NCBI RefSeq assembly: GCF_002775205.1
Contig: NC_036455.1
Coordinates: 5,370,501 to 5,434,500, forward strand
Direction of reading: 5' to 3'
Length of the DNA stretch: 64,000 nucleotides
Source of the DNA: Xiphophorus maculatus
Lineage: Eukaryota > Chordata > Actinopteri > Cyprinodontiformes > Poeciliidae
Both the position numbers and the translations under genes were made by a program. A model generated the notes under the pieces. It saw only the letters and a list, made by a program, of their open reading frames with translations. It searched no databases and was not told the DNA's origin. How positions within the stretch are numbered: position 1 is the first letter of the stretch; each line of letters starts with the position of its first letter. This document shows, piece by piece, positions 45,146-59,400 of this stretch.

Positions 45146-45892
45146 AAGCCAATCATCTTCACCAAAATTGCCCATGTGATGAGATCATCGACATTTTATC
45201 AAAAAATCATATAATTTTTTATCCTCTGTTGATTTATTGGTGTGTTGTATTCACTTTGGCATCTTTGCTTAATGTAGAATCGGTTCATTTAGGTTGAGGC
45301 ACATGGTTGTTTACTGTGGGAACATTTATTTTAAGGGACAGCTGTGAATGTTAAAGCACGGTACGTACATAAAAAGATGAAAATAAAAACTCAGGTGTGC
45401 ATTTCTGAGTGATGACGATCACTTATCTATGCAATAAGAACAAATAAAAAAAAGATTTTATTTTCCAGGTGATATATTTTATAGTTTCTTCTATATTTGT
45501 CTTTTAAATGTTAGTTTGCTCTGAAAAAAAAATAGACTTGAAGTGATTTTTATGTCATCTGGATTTATGTGCCTGCTGGATTAGCTCTTACAGATGACTT
45601 AAAGATTAATGTGATGTAATCTGATAGTTTGAAGCCTGTTTTGGTGCAATGTGTGACATGATTGGTCTATGAATATGGACTCTGTGAAAGGTTTTATTTT
45701 TGGTGTTTTTATTATGAATGGGACCTGATTGGATGTCAATGAGAGGAAGATTTTTGTTTCAACCCAGACACCAGATGCACTTCAGCTGATTTTGGACTTT
45801 TATTTTGCTTATTTAACCTAAATATTTCAATTGGTGCATGTGATGGTTTTCCTCTGATGGTTAAGGAAGCTGGCTTCAAAACAGAAAAAGCT

Positions 45893-45898
45893 AATAAA
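45893..45898 (+). terminator. poly(A) signal of phostensin
   Basis: AATAAA in GCTAATAAAGTG, about 750 bp after the stop codon and followed by a GT-rich downstream element and a (TTG)n run. An earlier AATAAA near 45383 is an alternative. Confidence 0.55.
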
Positions 45899-45929
45899 GT
45901 GTTATAAAACAGTTTGTGTCCTGTTTTTT

Positions 45930-45955
45930 TTGTTGTTGTTGTTGTTGTTTTTTGT
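45930..45955. repeat. (TTG)n microsatellite
   Basis: A short run of TTG triplets directly downstream of the phostensin poly(A) signal. Confidence 0.8.
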
Positions 45956-45959
45956 GCTT

Positions 45960-47029
45960 GTGGTTAAATAAATGTTTCTCAGCAGTTTCTGTTTTGAGTC
46001 AAAATTAAATTACTTTTCCCAGATGTTTTCCCAGATGTATTTTAGTTCTGGTTTCCTTTGAAAATATTGCGAAATGTTGAAATTATGAAACTGAAAACTA
46101 TTTTAATGTCGTTGGCTCTGTTTGTCAGCAGATGTCCCACAGTGTTATTTTCTATTTTTTCCCAAATGTTTTATTGATTCCACTACTGTAAAATATATAC
46201 AGTGAATAAAAACAAACAAAATTGAAACCCAAATAAAAAGATTTCTGTAATAATAAGGTCATCACTATAACCTCAAACTAAATACTTCTAATATTTTTAA
46301 GAATAAGTTTCCATTTGTATTCCATTGTACTATTTTTTAATTAACCTTTTATTCAAATCTAGAAATACTAAAAACAAAATATGTGATTATTTAAACTAAT
46401 CCTTAAATAAACTGCATGAAATGAATGAATGATTTAATTCTATCATATACAAAAAATTACAATTTTGTTAACATTTAATTCACTTTTATGTCAGAAGAAA
46501 TTATGTCAGTTTAATTGTTTACCGGTCCGCAGTTACAGAAAGTAATGACCTATTTTTATTTTAATATGTTGGTTTCACCATTTAAAATAAATCAGGTGCC
46601 ACTTTCACAAGCTATAGTTGACAGTGGCACAGGAAGTATGAAATAATCACATAAATACTACAAGAATTACAGATTATGCAAAGTTAAGTGGAATTTTAAG
46701 GACATAGTGGTGTTTTAAGGACAAAAATGTCAGTAAATCATATGAGTAACAGAAAAAATAACAAAATCAGGCAATAAAATTTTTCCAAATCATCTTCTTT
46801 TAACAGAAAAACTTATTAATTTTAACAAAAACTGCAGGTGTGCGTTTGTTTTTCTTTCAGTGGGAAGCGAATCCTGAAAATTTACCCAAGTAAGAGTAAT
46901 GATACTTTATATAAAGTTACTCAAGTATAGTACAGCGTAGTAAAAAATAATCCTAAAAGCACATTTTTTAAAATAGTTACTGACGTACATGTAATTGGGT
47001 AAATGTAGCTATTTACAACACATTTCCGC
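45960..47029. other. intergenic between phostensin and crat-like gene
   Basis: AT-rich. Around 46870-47010 a phrase (CAAGTAAGAGTAATGATACTT and AAGTTACTCAAGTATAGTAC) resembles a repeat also seen near 51280-51390 and 52120-52210. No exon was seen. Confidence 0.45.
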
Positions 47030-47466
47030 TCTTTAGCGAACCTGCTGTTTACTAGAGTTGGGGGCGCAACAGCGGCACCCTTTGCCCAGACACGGTACTG
47101 CGCCCTGCTTTGGCGGGTCGGTCACGTAGCTGTTTACGGAAACCTTTTTACGTCAGCACGTGCGCCTCAGCGGCGGCAGGCGGTAGTTATCTCCTAGCTT
47201 CTGTCCACTACGTGAGGCTCCGCATGCTCGCTGCCAAAGCGAACAACCACCGGAGAGAAGAGGCGGAGGGGGGACCGCGTTGTTTTCCGCCCCGAAAAAT
47301 CAACTTTTCTCAGAAAGTTGTGCGTCGAGCGATGAGGGCTGCCGTGCGTCTCCATGGCGGAGAAGTAGGAGGAGGTCAGGGCTTCATTTTGGCGATCTGA
47401 CGCCGCGCGGTCTGAGCTATATACGTCTGTGGACGTAAAGGAGAAGGTTCCTTTTTGTGGCCGCAC
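47030..47466 (+). promoter_or_regulatory. CpG-rich promoter and 5' UTR of the crat-like gene
   Basis: A strong local rise in GC and CpG runs from the AT-rich spacer into the first coding exon. Motifs include CACGTAGC and CCGCCCC. The open frames here (47110-47400) lack homology and are probably by-products of the composition. Confidence 0.5.
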
Positions 47467-50400
47467 ATGATCCTAGGAAATATGATTTTCAAGAATATTC
47501 ACCCGAGAACCTGCAGAGCGTGGCTGTCTTTGGTGAGTCTTTTGTTTTTGTCGAGTTGTTTTCGTGCTGTTTCTGTTAACATTCTCGCCTCGCAGAGTGA
47601 CAAAAAGGGGCTTTTCTACCAAAAACATTGCTGGTAATTAAATAACGAGTAGCGGATGTAGTTTCCACCATCATATCTTGTGCATTTCCTGCAGGGGCGC
47701 GATTTAATAACCTCTGGTCAAACTCCAGTGGAAGACCAACCAGGCGCTCAGTAAACAGAAAAACACGCTTCCCTGTTTCTTTTGTGCAGGTTTCCCCGAG
47801 GCAGGAACCGTGTTTCTACTCCACGGTGCCCCCGCAGCCGGTGCCCCCGCTGACCCAGACCCTGCAGGGCTATCTGAGGGCCCTGGAGCCCCTCCTGCCC
47901 CCGGAGGAGCTCAACCACACCCGCAGGATGGTGCAGGAGTTCGGGAGGCCCGGGGGCCTGGGACAGCAGCTGCAGGAGGGGCTGGAGAGGAGAGCCAGGC
48001 TCACCAAGAACTGGGTGTGTGTGAAGCAGGCACATGCTAAAGCTGGAAATGGGCGGATGCATCGCTGCTGTGGTTAAAAGCAAAAAAGACGCGGTCCAAA
48101 GTACATGTAAAACTCATAAGGGACATCTTTGGATATATTTAAACGAGTTAAAGACACATAAATAAACTAATTTACCCAAATAATAACCATGACGTGCTCA
48201 CAAGAACAAAAAGGACCAATTGGAGTCATCTGGTGACAGTTACAGAGCAACATTCAGTTTCATTCTGTAAATATTTTGCCCAATTTTCTAGAAAATGTAT
48301 GTCATTTTTACAAGAGCAAATTAAAGACTTCGTAGATAGAAAAAAAGGAGTAAATTTACGACAAACATCTAACCTAGACGTTTCTGAATGTGAAAAGTCA
48401 ATAATTTGGTGGATGAAGATTTCTGACATTTGAAGCTCAGAAATTTCCTCATTTTTTTCTAGAATTTTTCTCTTATTCATCTAAAAAATATTAGAGTTTT
48501 TTCCTAGCAAATTTAAAACTCAGAAATTTCCACGTTTTTCAAGATTTCTGAGATTAATACAAAAATATTTGAATTTTTTTAGCACATTTTCAACTTTTTA
48601 AACTCATAAAGTTTTACTTTGGCACGCTAGTTAGCATCGTAGCAATCGTTTTCCTGAAATTTTCAGAGGAATGCTTTGGTACCAAAACTCTAAAGTAATG
48701 AAAAAATGTTTAGAAAATGACAAAAAGTTTGAACTTTCTTTGTTGACCTGTGCGTGGGCCTTCCAGGTCTCAGACCTGTGGGTCCAGTGGGCGTACCTGG
48801 AGAGCAGGCAGCCCCTGGCGGTCCACTCCAACCCGGCCATCTCTCTGCCCCGCAGGGACTACAACGACTGGAGGAGCCAGCTGCTGTGAGTTCAGAAACG
48901 GATCACTACACTGTTGTTTCCTACAGTTTGACCCATAATGAGCAGTTAGAAGCTTGTCTGGAGAAGCTGTTTACTTGTGGCGTTCAGACTTCATTATCTG
49001 TGTTTGGTAGTCGAGCCGTTTGCTTTGTTTTCTGCTGGAGAAAAGTCAGATAGTGGAGGCGTCGCATATCAGGAGAGGATGTATTCTGTCTGATAAAAGT
49101 CAAACAGAAGAAGAACCAAAAAACTCTTTTCCTAAACTATTTATTTTATCTCATAGATTACATTGTTTTTATATGTAATGGTTAAACCAGGGATGTCCAA
49201 AGTGTGGCCTGGGGGCCGTTTGTTGCCCTCTGGATGGAGCTAATTTGTGATTAAATTGAGATTTTTACAGACAAATAAAATGTTCTTATGTTTGTTTGTT
49301 TAGATACAAGACAGCAATATTTATTTTACTAATATGTCTGTTGTTTTTTATGATACTTTGCTGAAATCAGCAACCAAACTCTGCCCAACCTTTGTTTAAA
49401 AAAAAAAAAAGGCTAATGAACCCTTAAAAAGTTTTGGAAAATATTTAATACAGCAACTGTGCAAGGCTCTGTTTGTATTTTGGTTCAACAATAATTTACA
49501 GATTTCCTTTTTCAAAAATTAGACTGCTTTGCTTAATTAGTAGATTTTGTTTATAATGCTTGTTATGGTTTTATTAAAATAGTTTAGAGATAAAAACAAC
49601 AAATGTCTTCAGAAATAAAACGTCATTTTTAATTTAAGAAAATGTAGTGCTCACGTTTTCTCAACTTAATAGTTTTTGCACTAATGGCAAAAAGTTTGGA
49701 CACCACTGGGTCAAACCCTATAAATCACGTGTCAAACTCAAGGTCCGGGGGCCAAATCTGGCCCACTGTAGTTTTTTATGTGGCCCTCCAGACTCCAAAT
49801 TACATCAACAAGTCCCTCCAGTTTCTCACAAATCTGTCAAATTCACACAAAATCAACAGATCAACACAGTTTTCCTGAGTTTTACTGCTAATTTTTTCTC
49901 AAAATTTTCAAAAACATTGAGTTAAAGTGACTGCTGCCTCAGTCTTCCTGGATGTCAAGTTAAAGTCTGTGATTAATACAGTAATTTATAAAAAAGTCAC
50001 ATTTAACATCACATATCGTAAAAATTCCTTACAAGTATTTCTAAATTAGCACCACAAAATCTGTGATTTTAATTACAGAAAAACACCAAAACAAGATCCT
50101 GGATGGACTGATCAGTGAGAAAATATGTTCAATATTATTTAATTTTAAGCAACACTTAGTGAATACTAAAACAGCTATTTATTGATAATTTACCAATTCA
50201 TTGGTTTTATCAACACATTCTGGTACAACTGGCCCTTTAAAAACATTCAGATTTTTGATTTGGCCCAAAATGAAAAACAGTTTTCAGCCCTGATTTAAAT
50301 CCATAACATAACGGTAATAATATATTCCTTTCTTCACAGGTTTGCATCTAAATTGATAGCAGCTGTTTTGGACTTCAGAGCCAAAGTGAACAAGTGAGTT

Positions 50401-53400
50401 TTACCTTTTACAATAACTTAGTGAAGACTCTGACACATTGAAGTGATTCCTCTCTGGACTGATTCCTTTCTGGAGTGATTCCTCTCTGGACTGATTCCTC
50501 ACTGGACTGATTCCTCTCTGGAGTGATTCCTCATTGGAGTGATTCCTCTTGCTCTGTTTACATGCTGCATTCGTCTTTTTGCCCTCTTGTTGTTGCCCTT
50601 CTTATGTTTCACACAGCTGGCGTCGCCGTGTGTTTGGCTGCCGTTTGATGATAATCTGTAGCTAAATTTACTTGGACTGACTAAGAGTATCTGCAGCTGA
50701 TCTCAAACCTCAGTGGATTAGAGGAGCAACCTGTTTACCTCCTGATATACATTAGTTATAGAAAGGATTTATTAATAGAATATATTTTTATTGTAGTTTA
50801 ATGAATTGTTTTTGCCTTATTTTTGTTTGCTCACTGCATGGACAGGCGACAATACCTTAAATTCATCATATCTTTTACTATTTGAAGTGAGAACTTCCAT
50901 ATAAGAATTTTGTTTCACCATTGTCACGAGAGATTTCAATTTTTGATGTTAAATTTTTAAAAAAAAATTGATATTTTTGCTATTTTATTTTATTTAACTT
51001 GTGTCTCGTTCTTTCTCCTGAAGTGGTTTTCTGATGGTTTTTTTATGAAAGCGGTGGGAATCCTGACAGCTGCTTGTGTTTGTGTTTCTCTCAGTGGGCA
51101 GCTGCCAGTGGAGTACATGCGAGGGAAGCCTCTGTGCATGGAGCTGTACCCGCTCCTCTTCTCCTCCAGCAGGATTCCCGGACCCAAACACGACTACGTC
51201 GCTCACTACAGCAACTCCCGACGCTCGCCGACCCACATCACTGTGGTCAGGAACTACCAGGTGGGCAGAGCTGGGGCGTGACTGGCATTACTTACTCAAT
51301 TACAGCTACTTCAGTAACGTTTTTGAGAAAACAAAAATCACTTTTAGGAGTGTTTTTGTTGCTCTGTAATTTTTACTTGAGTAATTTTACTATGAAGTAT
51401 CGCTGATCTTACTTGATTCATTATTTGTCCACTGAATGAAAAACAAACTAGTTTTAACCACAAAATTCACCATAAACAAAAACAAACCTGCAGTTTTTGT
51501 TAAAATTTTTTCATTGCAAAAACTCCAAATCTTACCAAGTATATTTAGTTTATTTTGTAGTTCAAATATCTTAGTACACTTGAAATAAAACAAAACTAAC
51601 TTAGAAATAACTTTAGCAAGATATAAAAGCTTGTGAGTAATTAATTCCTTAATACTGATGAAAAAGTGATGGTTACATTTTACTTATAACACATTTTCTC
51701 CATGTTTAATCTGCCAAATGAACTAGTATTTTTTTCATCAACATAAAGGAATTATTTACTTAAAATAAAAGTAAAAATATGAAAATAATAAAAGTAAAAA
51801 GTGCTTTTGAATTTGAAAATAAGCTTTTATACATTGCTGATAAGTTACTTGTTAAGTTAGTTTTGTCTTAATTCAAGTGTACTGAGTTATTTGAAGTAGA
51901 AACTAGACTTAAAATACTTAAGATTGTGTTTTTGTAGTGTTATTGAAAGAAACTGATCTGGAAAATTTTTATTTTGCCTTATTTTATTACCTTTTCTTTT
52001 AATAAATTATTGTCATTTTGGTCCTTTAAATGCCAAAATGTCCACATAACTTTATATTTTGGTCCGTCTGATGTAATTTTTAAATATTAAATGATTGATA
52101 ATTTAATCAGTTACTCAATTCTTGAGCAGACTTTTTACCAAATCCTTTTTTTACTCATACTTGAGTAATTTCTTGGATACTTTTTACTTGTACTTGAGTA
52201 AAAATATGTTGAAGTAGTTGGGAGGCGTCTCTATTTTTAACTATCGGTTTTCATCCGCAGCTCTGAGGTCATGTCCTGATTTTATTGCTACCTGTTTGGT
52301 TTCATGGTAGATTTTGTGTATTTGGCTCAGATGGATGAAAAATAACTCTGATGACCCAGAGAGGAAGGGATGTGTTACTTCCTGTTCAGGAGTTTAAGAG
52401 TCTTGATGACCTTTTGTGACAAAGGAGATACTGAACACAGCATGAGATTCTTCTGATGTTTCAAATAAGTCCAGGCTGGGCCAGAGCTGGAGGCTGAAAT
52501 CCCAACATCTCATGTGAAACATTTTTATCCAGAAGGTGCAGAGACCTGGACCCGGCCAGAACATTTTATTATTCTGGCTGACCTTTACACAAAGTGCTTC
52601 ACTGTCCAGTAGCTGTTTGCCAATCTGGTTTTAGTTTAATGAACTCTGTGCCTCAGTCGACTACAGAGAACCAAATTTATCACACCGGTTTTTTTTTTCT
52701 ATGTTCATGGAGCGACAAAGGTCAACTTTCAAACCCACCACAAAGGTCAGAGTTGAAGGTGCCTTTCAGATTTAGAGTAACTTCCTGTCTTTGTACTGAT
52801 GATCAGCATGAATGTCATGTTAATGAAGTCTTGGTTGTTTTGAGATCATTGTAATGCTATAATAGGCCTGTTAAGCTAGCAACGTTTGCTGGGTGATAAA
52901 TTGTTCTAGGAGTTATTGCTATAACAGATAATATTATATTGTAATGGTATAATATTAACATATAATGGTACGATAATGCAACCAATGATTATTCTGATGA
53001 TTAATTGATTAATCGGACACAAAAATTGGCATTGGGTTTTTTCAAGTAAGAAAAGAAACGTTTTGTTGTCTAAAATGAAATAACATGCCATATGTACCAT
53101 GTGAATATAAAGAATAAAATAAAAAATGCCACTTGAGGAGTTTTTGGTAGAACATATTTACGGACAAAAGTGTTTTTATTTTAAATTCAGAACGTACACG
53201 TACATATTTTGTACAAATTAAAAGCAAGTACGCCTTCTCAAAGATCAGTAAACTTTCATTTCTAACAAACATTTAACAATGAAACTGGAAGACATTTTAA
53301 ATATCCAAACTAAATGAAATGGATACTGTAAACAAAATTTCTCTTTAACAGCGATAAAACAAGCTGACCAAATGTACCAGAGGTCAGTTGGGTTGCTAGG

Positions 53401-56400
53401 TAACGGGGCTCGAGTTGCTAGGAAACGGCCCAGTGCCCACAGAATGTAACTTAACAGTTGGGAGGTTTTTGAAACTCATTTTATAAACACCAAAAAACAT
53501 AAACTTATTGCCTAAAACAGCTGTTTGTTTTTGTAAATGCCTGGGCTGTTTTTAGAAGCAGTTGAGACTCAAATGAAAGTACAAAAATATGATAAGCGCC
53601 CTTTTAATAAAGCAAAATCCTTAATTAAAAAGTTTTCAAAAACTTTTTAATAATCTCCTTACAGACAAGGAATGATGTAAATAAAAAGAAAATCCAATAA
53701 TTGTTGACTTAATCACTAAACATGGTGAGTCTATGTCTCCTCTATGTGATTTAACGGTTCATTTCCTGGTTCTAGTTCTTCCAGCTGGAGGTTTACAACA
53801 GCGACGGCTCGCGGATGACCGAGAGTCAGATTCACAGTCAGCTGCACAGAATCAGGTCTCAGTCCTGGAAGACGGACAAGGAGCCCATGGGCATCCTGAC
53901 CAGCGAGCACCGCCACACATGGGGCGAGGCGTACAACCGCCTGCTGAAAGGTTCGACCGCACATCATCACACTTTCCAAACAGTTCAGTGGTATTTAACT
54001 CTCAATCAAGGCTGTGGTTTAAAGTTGGACCACAAGAGATTACTGTATTTTTTGGGCTGTAAGCCGCTACTTTTTCCCCGCGCTTTGAGCCATGCGGCTT
54101 ATAGCCCTGTGCGGCTTTTCTGTGGATTTTTCTTCAACCACCAGGGGGCTCTTTAGCAGGAAGTGAATCATTGGAAGTCAAAGAAAGTTCTGATTTTCAT
54201 TTAGTACAAGCACATGCTAGCAGCAGGCACGACGGAGAAATGTTTTCAAACTCATACCCCCTCATCATGGAAACAACACGAAGAAGTTCATATGATGCAG
54301 CTTTTAAGTTGAGGGCTATCGATCTGGCGGTACAGATCGATCTGGCGGTACAGATCGATCTGGCGGTACAGATCGATCTGGCGGTACAGATCGATTGCTG
54401 CTGCATGTGAGCTCGGCGTGAACGAATCCATGGTTTGGCGTTGGAGACGGAGGCCTGCGTCCTTAGTAGCAGATTTATTAAGGGCGTCCTTGTGGAATGG
54501 AATGGACTGAGAGCGGCGGAGATACCTGGGGCTTATACATGTCGCTGGTATATAAGCTTTTTTTATATACTAGTTTTTTGTTTTTTTGTAGGTGCGGTTT
54601 ACATTGAGGCTCTATAGTCCGGAAAATACGGTAATCAAAACAGATCAAAATGAACAATTTGGAAACGAAGAGATATTTAATTTTTTTAATTAATCTGAAT
54701 TGTCTTGTGTTTGCATTTGGTAACAACACAAAATTGGACCATCTCATAGTTTTAGGGGAGAGTTTCCTACATATTCAACTTGTGGGAAACATTTGTTTGC
54801 TCTGTGACGCTGCAGCAAAAGGCCATATATGGATATTTTAATTTGACTTGTCTTAGAACCCTCCTCTGGTTTTCATACTGAATTCTTCATCTGTGATAAT
54901 TACCATAAAATGCAATTTCTTCTAGTTTTTTTTAAATTCACAAATAGATTTACAATTTACAAACTGTTTATGCAAGTATGTATATTATCATAAATGCGTA
55001 TCCTTGGTTTGAACAGTCTTAAATGCTTTAAATTTTTAATTAAGGCTGATTGAATGCAGTGTATTATTCCTCAATAGCAGTGAAATAATCCTACACAAGC
55101 TAAGCTTTGCTAGCATTAGCATGCTAAATCAAACCTTGGAAACCTTTTTAATTTTGAGAGCTCTTATTTTCCTGATAGCCACACTCTTTTCACAGTCTGA
55201 AAAAAATATTGCATAGCTCAAAAGCTAGCACAAACATAAAGTTTATTTTATTATTTTTTTATTTATGGTTTTGCTTATTTTTCTCTTTAGATCTATCTGA
55301 AAAAGCTGAAACATAATAAAATACTTCATAATTCAATTAAATAATTGTGCGTAGATGCTAAGGCTAACATTAGCGTGCTAAGGCCAGTGCTAGCTCATAC
55401 TGTAGTTTCCAGTGGCTTTGTTTTCTGAATATCAAGAGTTCTTTTTTTTTTTGGCTGAGCACAGACTTTCAGATTATGCAATCCTTAGAACTGCTGCAAC
55501 ACTCTGTCCAATCTGAATATGTTTTCTTTTTTTCTGCGGCTTCTACTTCATAAGCTAGAAGTGACAGATAACTACAGCAAAGACTATTTTATCTACATAT
55601 TATTGTTGATGATGTATGTAGATATTCAGGAGGAACAATTATTAATGAATGTATTAGCTTATTGATAATTTTGTCTGAAACATTTATTAATCTGCTGCAA
55701 CAAACAATGTTTCCATGTTGAGATTAATGTTAGCATGCTAATGTTAGCTTCCATTGCTAATTATTGGGACTGCAGATGCAGCAACTTTCTTCAGTTTCTT
55801 ATTCTGATTGAGAGAGATGGATGTTTTAGACATGCATTTTTGAATAAATGTAAAAAAAACATTTCTTGAATATTTTCTGTTTCTTTTTCTCTTTCTTTAG
55901 ACAAACTGAACCAGGAGTCGGTGCAGATGATTGAGACGGGTCTTTTCTCGCTGTGCTTGGATTCTCCCGTCATGAGGATATCGGATGAGAAGTATGTGCA
56001 CACGCTCGCATTCTCGGCTTTCTGTGTTTGCTGAACTTGTTGCGTAATCGTCTCTGCAGATATGATTGTGTCGCTTGTTGACGTTTGCTGCAGTGAGCAA
56101 TTGTCTTTTCCTGTGTTTGAACTGAAACTATTGTGAAACGCTGCGCTGTTTGCATTAGAGACCCTTAAGAATAATGTTTTTTTATTTTTATTTTATTCGA
56201 ATCTCATTCTTTTGGATTTTATCTTGCAGGTACGCCAGCCGTAAGGCGGCTCAGATTCTACATGGAGGCGGGACGTACTCCAACAGCGGCAACCGTTGGT
56301 TTGACAAAACTCTGCAGGTGTGTCTGGTCACCAGTAATGTAGCCACTTTGGAGAAGCTGATTGTATTTGACTCTGACCGGTATTTGTTTAAACAGTTTGT

Positions 56401-59400
56401 GGTGGGCGAGGACGGATCATGGGGCCTCCTGTACGAACAGGCCACAGCCGAGGGCCCGCCCATAGCCAGCCTGCTGCACCACATAGAGGAGTACTGGTGA
56501 GATAAAACGGTCTGGAAAATACTCCTACTATAACAAATACTACTATGCTGGATGAGCACCAGAGCTGGTGGACAAGCTTGTACACGAATGAAACGGCCTC
56601 AATAACTATAATCTGGTGTAAACAGGGTTTTAAAATGATTCAATCACTTTTAAATGGGTGCTTGAAATCCTTAGAAATGCTTGAATTCAAATAATGTTTT
56701 CAGAGTTTGTAAACTGCACAGCTTTGTAATAAAGTACAATCTAGCATTTGATTATAACCAGAATTTGGAAAGCAATCCTTTGTGATTTATTGTGTAACTG
56801 GAAAAAGTTTCTGTTATTAAAATTCGGGATTTATTTGAGTGTTTTGTTCTCAGACCAGTCAGGTGTGCTGGGAGTGTCTGAGTCATTTCAAAACATACAT
56901 TTTGTTAGATGTTTAGTTCACCTGGTCCCAGCAATGTAGAATGCTGCAAGATATTATTATAATAACAGTAATAAATTCATATAATAGTGGAATAAAACCA
57001 TTGTTTTTAGTTCATTTGTGTTGCTCTATCTCCTAAATTTGGTGCTGCAAAAATGTTAAAACTTATTTCATTTAATTTTCCTTTGGGATCAATAAAGTGT
57101 TTTTGAATTTGAGTTTGAATGTAATTAAAAATGGTTGAAAAATGTTCATAACAGCTTCATAATTTCTTCATAAATTATGAAGAAATTTATGAAGGATTCT
57201 TCATAAATCCTTCTTTATGAAGAATCCTTCATGTTCATGACAGATTTTATGCCACATCTCTTCAAATGAAGCGTCGCCAATATTTTCTGCTCATGAATAT
57301 TTTTCTGTTTGTCGGCAGTGAGATGCCCGACCCGAAGAGGGCGCCGCTCGTTCCTCTGCCGATGCCCAAGAAGCTTTACTTCCACATTGACCGGGACATC
57401 AAGAGGGACATCGAGCAGGCCAAGCAGAACCTCGACATGTGAGCGTGTTGTTTTTTTTTACCCAACCAGGCCCAACTTCCTCCTGCTGGATTTAGCAAAT
57501 CTAACGAGTAAAACGAAATGAGTCGATGTTTTCCTGACCACAGATTGAACTCAGAACCTTCGTGTTGAGCTGCATATTTTCAGAACGATCATAAATCATT
57601 CGTCTGCTCACTGCAGTGAGGAGAGAAAGTTTTATTTTCCTGCTGGATGAAAGAACATGACGGATATTTCCTCTGTTTGCTTCATCTGATCATAAACGCT
57701 ATGCAAAACTTTTTTAGCACATTTGAAATTAATTTCTTTAGCTCTGAACTGACAGATAAGTTCAGATGGAATATTTTCTTTTTATTATTCTTGGATTTTC
57801 ACAGATAAAGGGGAAAAAATATGTTGATTATTTTAGCAGCTGAAGCCAAAGCCTTGTTTTAGCATCAAAATCAACCATTAACAGGTAGAAAAATGGCAAA
57901 TATGAATAAAAAAACAAACACAAGAAGTTAAACTTTAAACATAAAATGTTATAATAAAACTAAAACATGAATTATGAGAGCAGGGATTATAAAATGTGGA
58001 TTAAAATTGGTGAAAGGTAAATCAAATCTGATCAATGCAGACATGTTTACTGGTGAAATTTTATTTTATTTCTTGAAGCTTTTTGGTTGTAATTTAAGTT
58101 TTATGTTATTAAATATAATGTTTAATAATATGACGTACTAATATAATTTAATATTTACATATTATGCCTTAATATTTATTATATTATAAATATTGTATTA
58201 AATTATATAATATGTCATTTATGATTTATTTTAATGTAATAATATTACATTTTATAATATTGCAAAAATATTTTTTGCAATATTTTAAATATTTTTTGCT
58301 GCTTAATTTCCCTTTGGGATTAATAAAGTATTTTTTAATTGAATTGAATTCAGGCCTCTTCTGGAATTTGATTAAGATATTTTCCCATTCTTAATAAGAA
58401 TGAGAAAAGATATTCAAATATTATATTTTAAATATATTTGTATTTCCATATACATACACTGTCACTCAGTGGTATTCAGACGACTGCTGCATAAATAGTT
58501 ACTGCAAATTCACAGTGAAATTAAGAATATTTGACTATTTGTAAACCTGGAAGTTGTGTGTTTTGCTCCTTTTATAACCAGATAAAATGATCTGATTATA
58601 ATCCTACAGAAGATTGCTGTAGAAGTTGTGATTAAATTATTGTTTATATTCTTTCAGTCTGATCAACGACCTCGACGTCCACGTCTTCAACTTCAAAAGG
58701 TTCGGCAAAGAGCTTCCTAAGAAGCACAACTTGAGTCCAAACTCTTTCATCCAGGTGGCTCTGCAGCTGTCCTACTTCAGGTCGGTACCAGGACCACCAT
58801 AAAAATACGATCACATTTATTTTAAAAAGCTTCTGATTTAAAACAAAAGTCTTACTAGCACCTGTTGGAGGTTTGTAGCAGCACCAAATGTAAGACCTAA
58901 ACAGAACCTGCTGCAGATGAGCTGCATAACCACTAGAGGGTGCTCTGCTGGGATTTTTGCAATAGACACTAAATACAAAAACACTTCACAAGATTTTGTG
59001 TTTTTTGCATTTTATGTAGAATACTGCTTCATTAATAACACAAATCAATGATGCTGAAACTGTCTTTTTTTTTAGTTCATTTGTATTGTGTTTATCTCCA
59101 AGGTTTGGTGCTGGAAAAGTTTGATAACGTGCCTTGAAAATGCTTGAAAAGTTCTTGAATTCCTCTGTGCGAACGCCGCGGTGTGTTTACCGTCTGTGAC
59201 GTTTTCCTGCAGAGTTCACAGCGAGGTTTGTCCTGCCTGCGACATCGCCTCACAGAGGATGTTCAGAGGAGGACGGACCGAGTACATCCGCTCGCCCACA
59301 AACCAGGCGCTCAAGTTCATCCTGGCCTTCGACGATCGGACCGTAGCGGTGAGGAAAGGTTTGCTGGAACTCGTCCGCGTCTTTCTGATTCTTTAGCTCT

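Noticed and set aside
47110-47400. 96-residue frame upstream of the crat-like gene
   Set aside because: It lies in a CpG-rich promoter, has no recognisable homology and ends before the well-supported first coding exon.
56318-56395. Reading the crat-like frame straight through as one exon from 56174 to 56500
   Set aside because: The family has no insert between KTLQ and the following Phe, and clean GT and AG ends lie exactly at that point, so I treat it as an intron.
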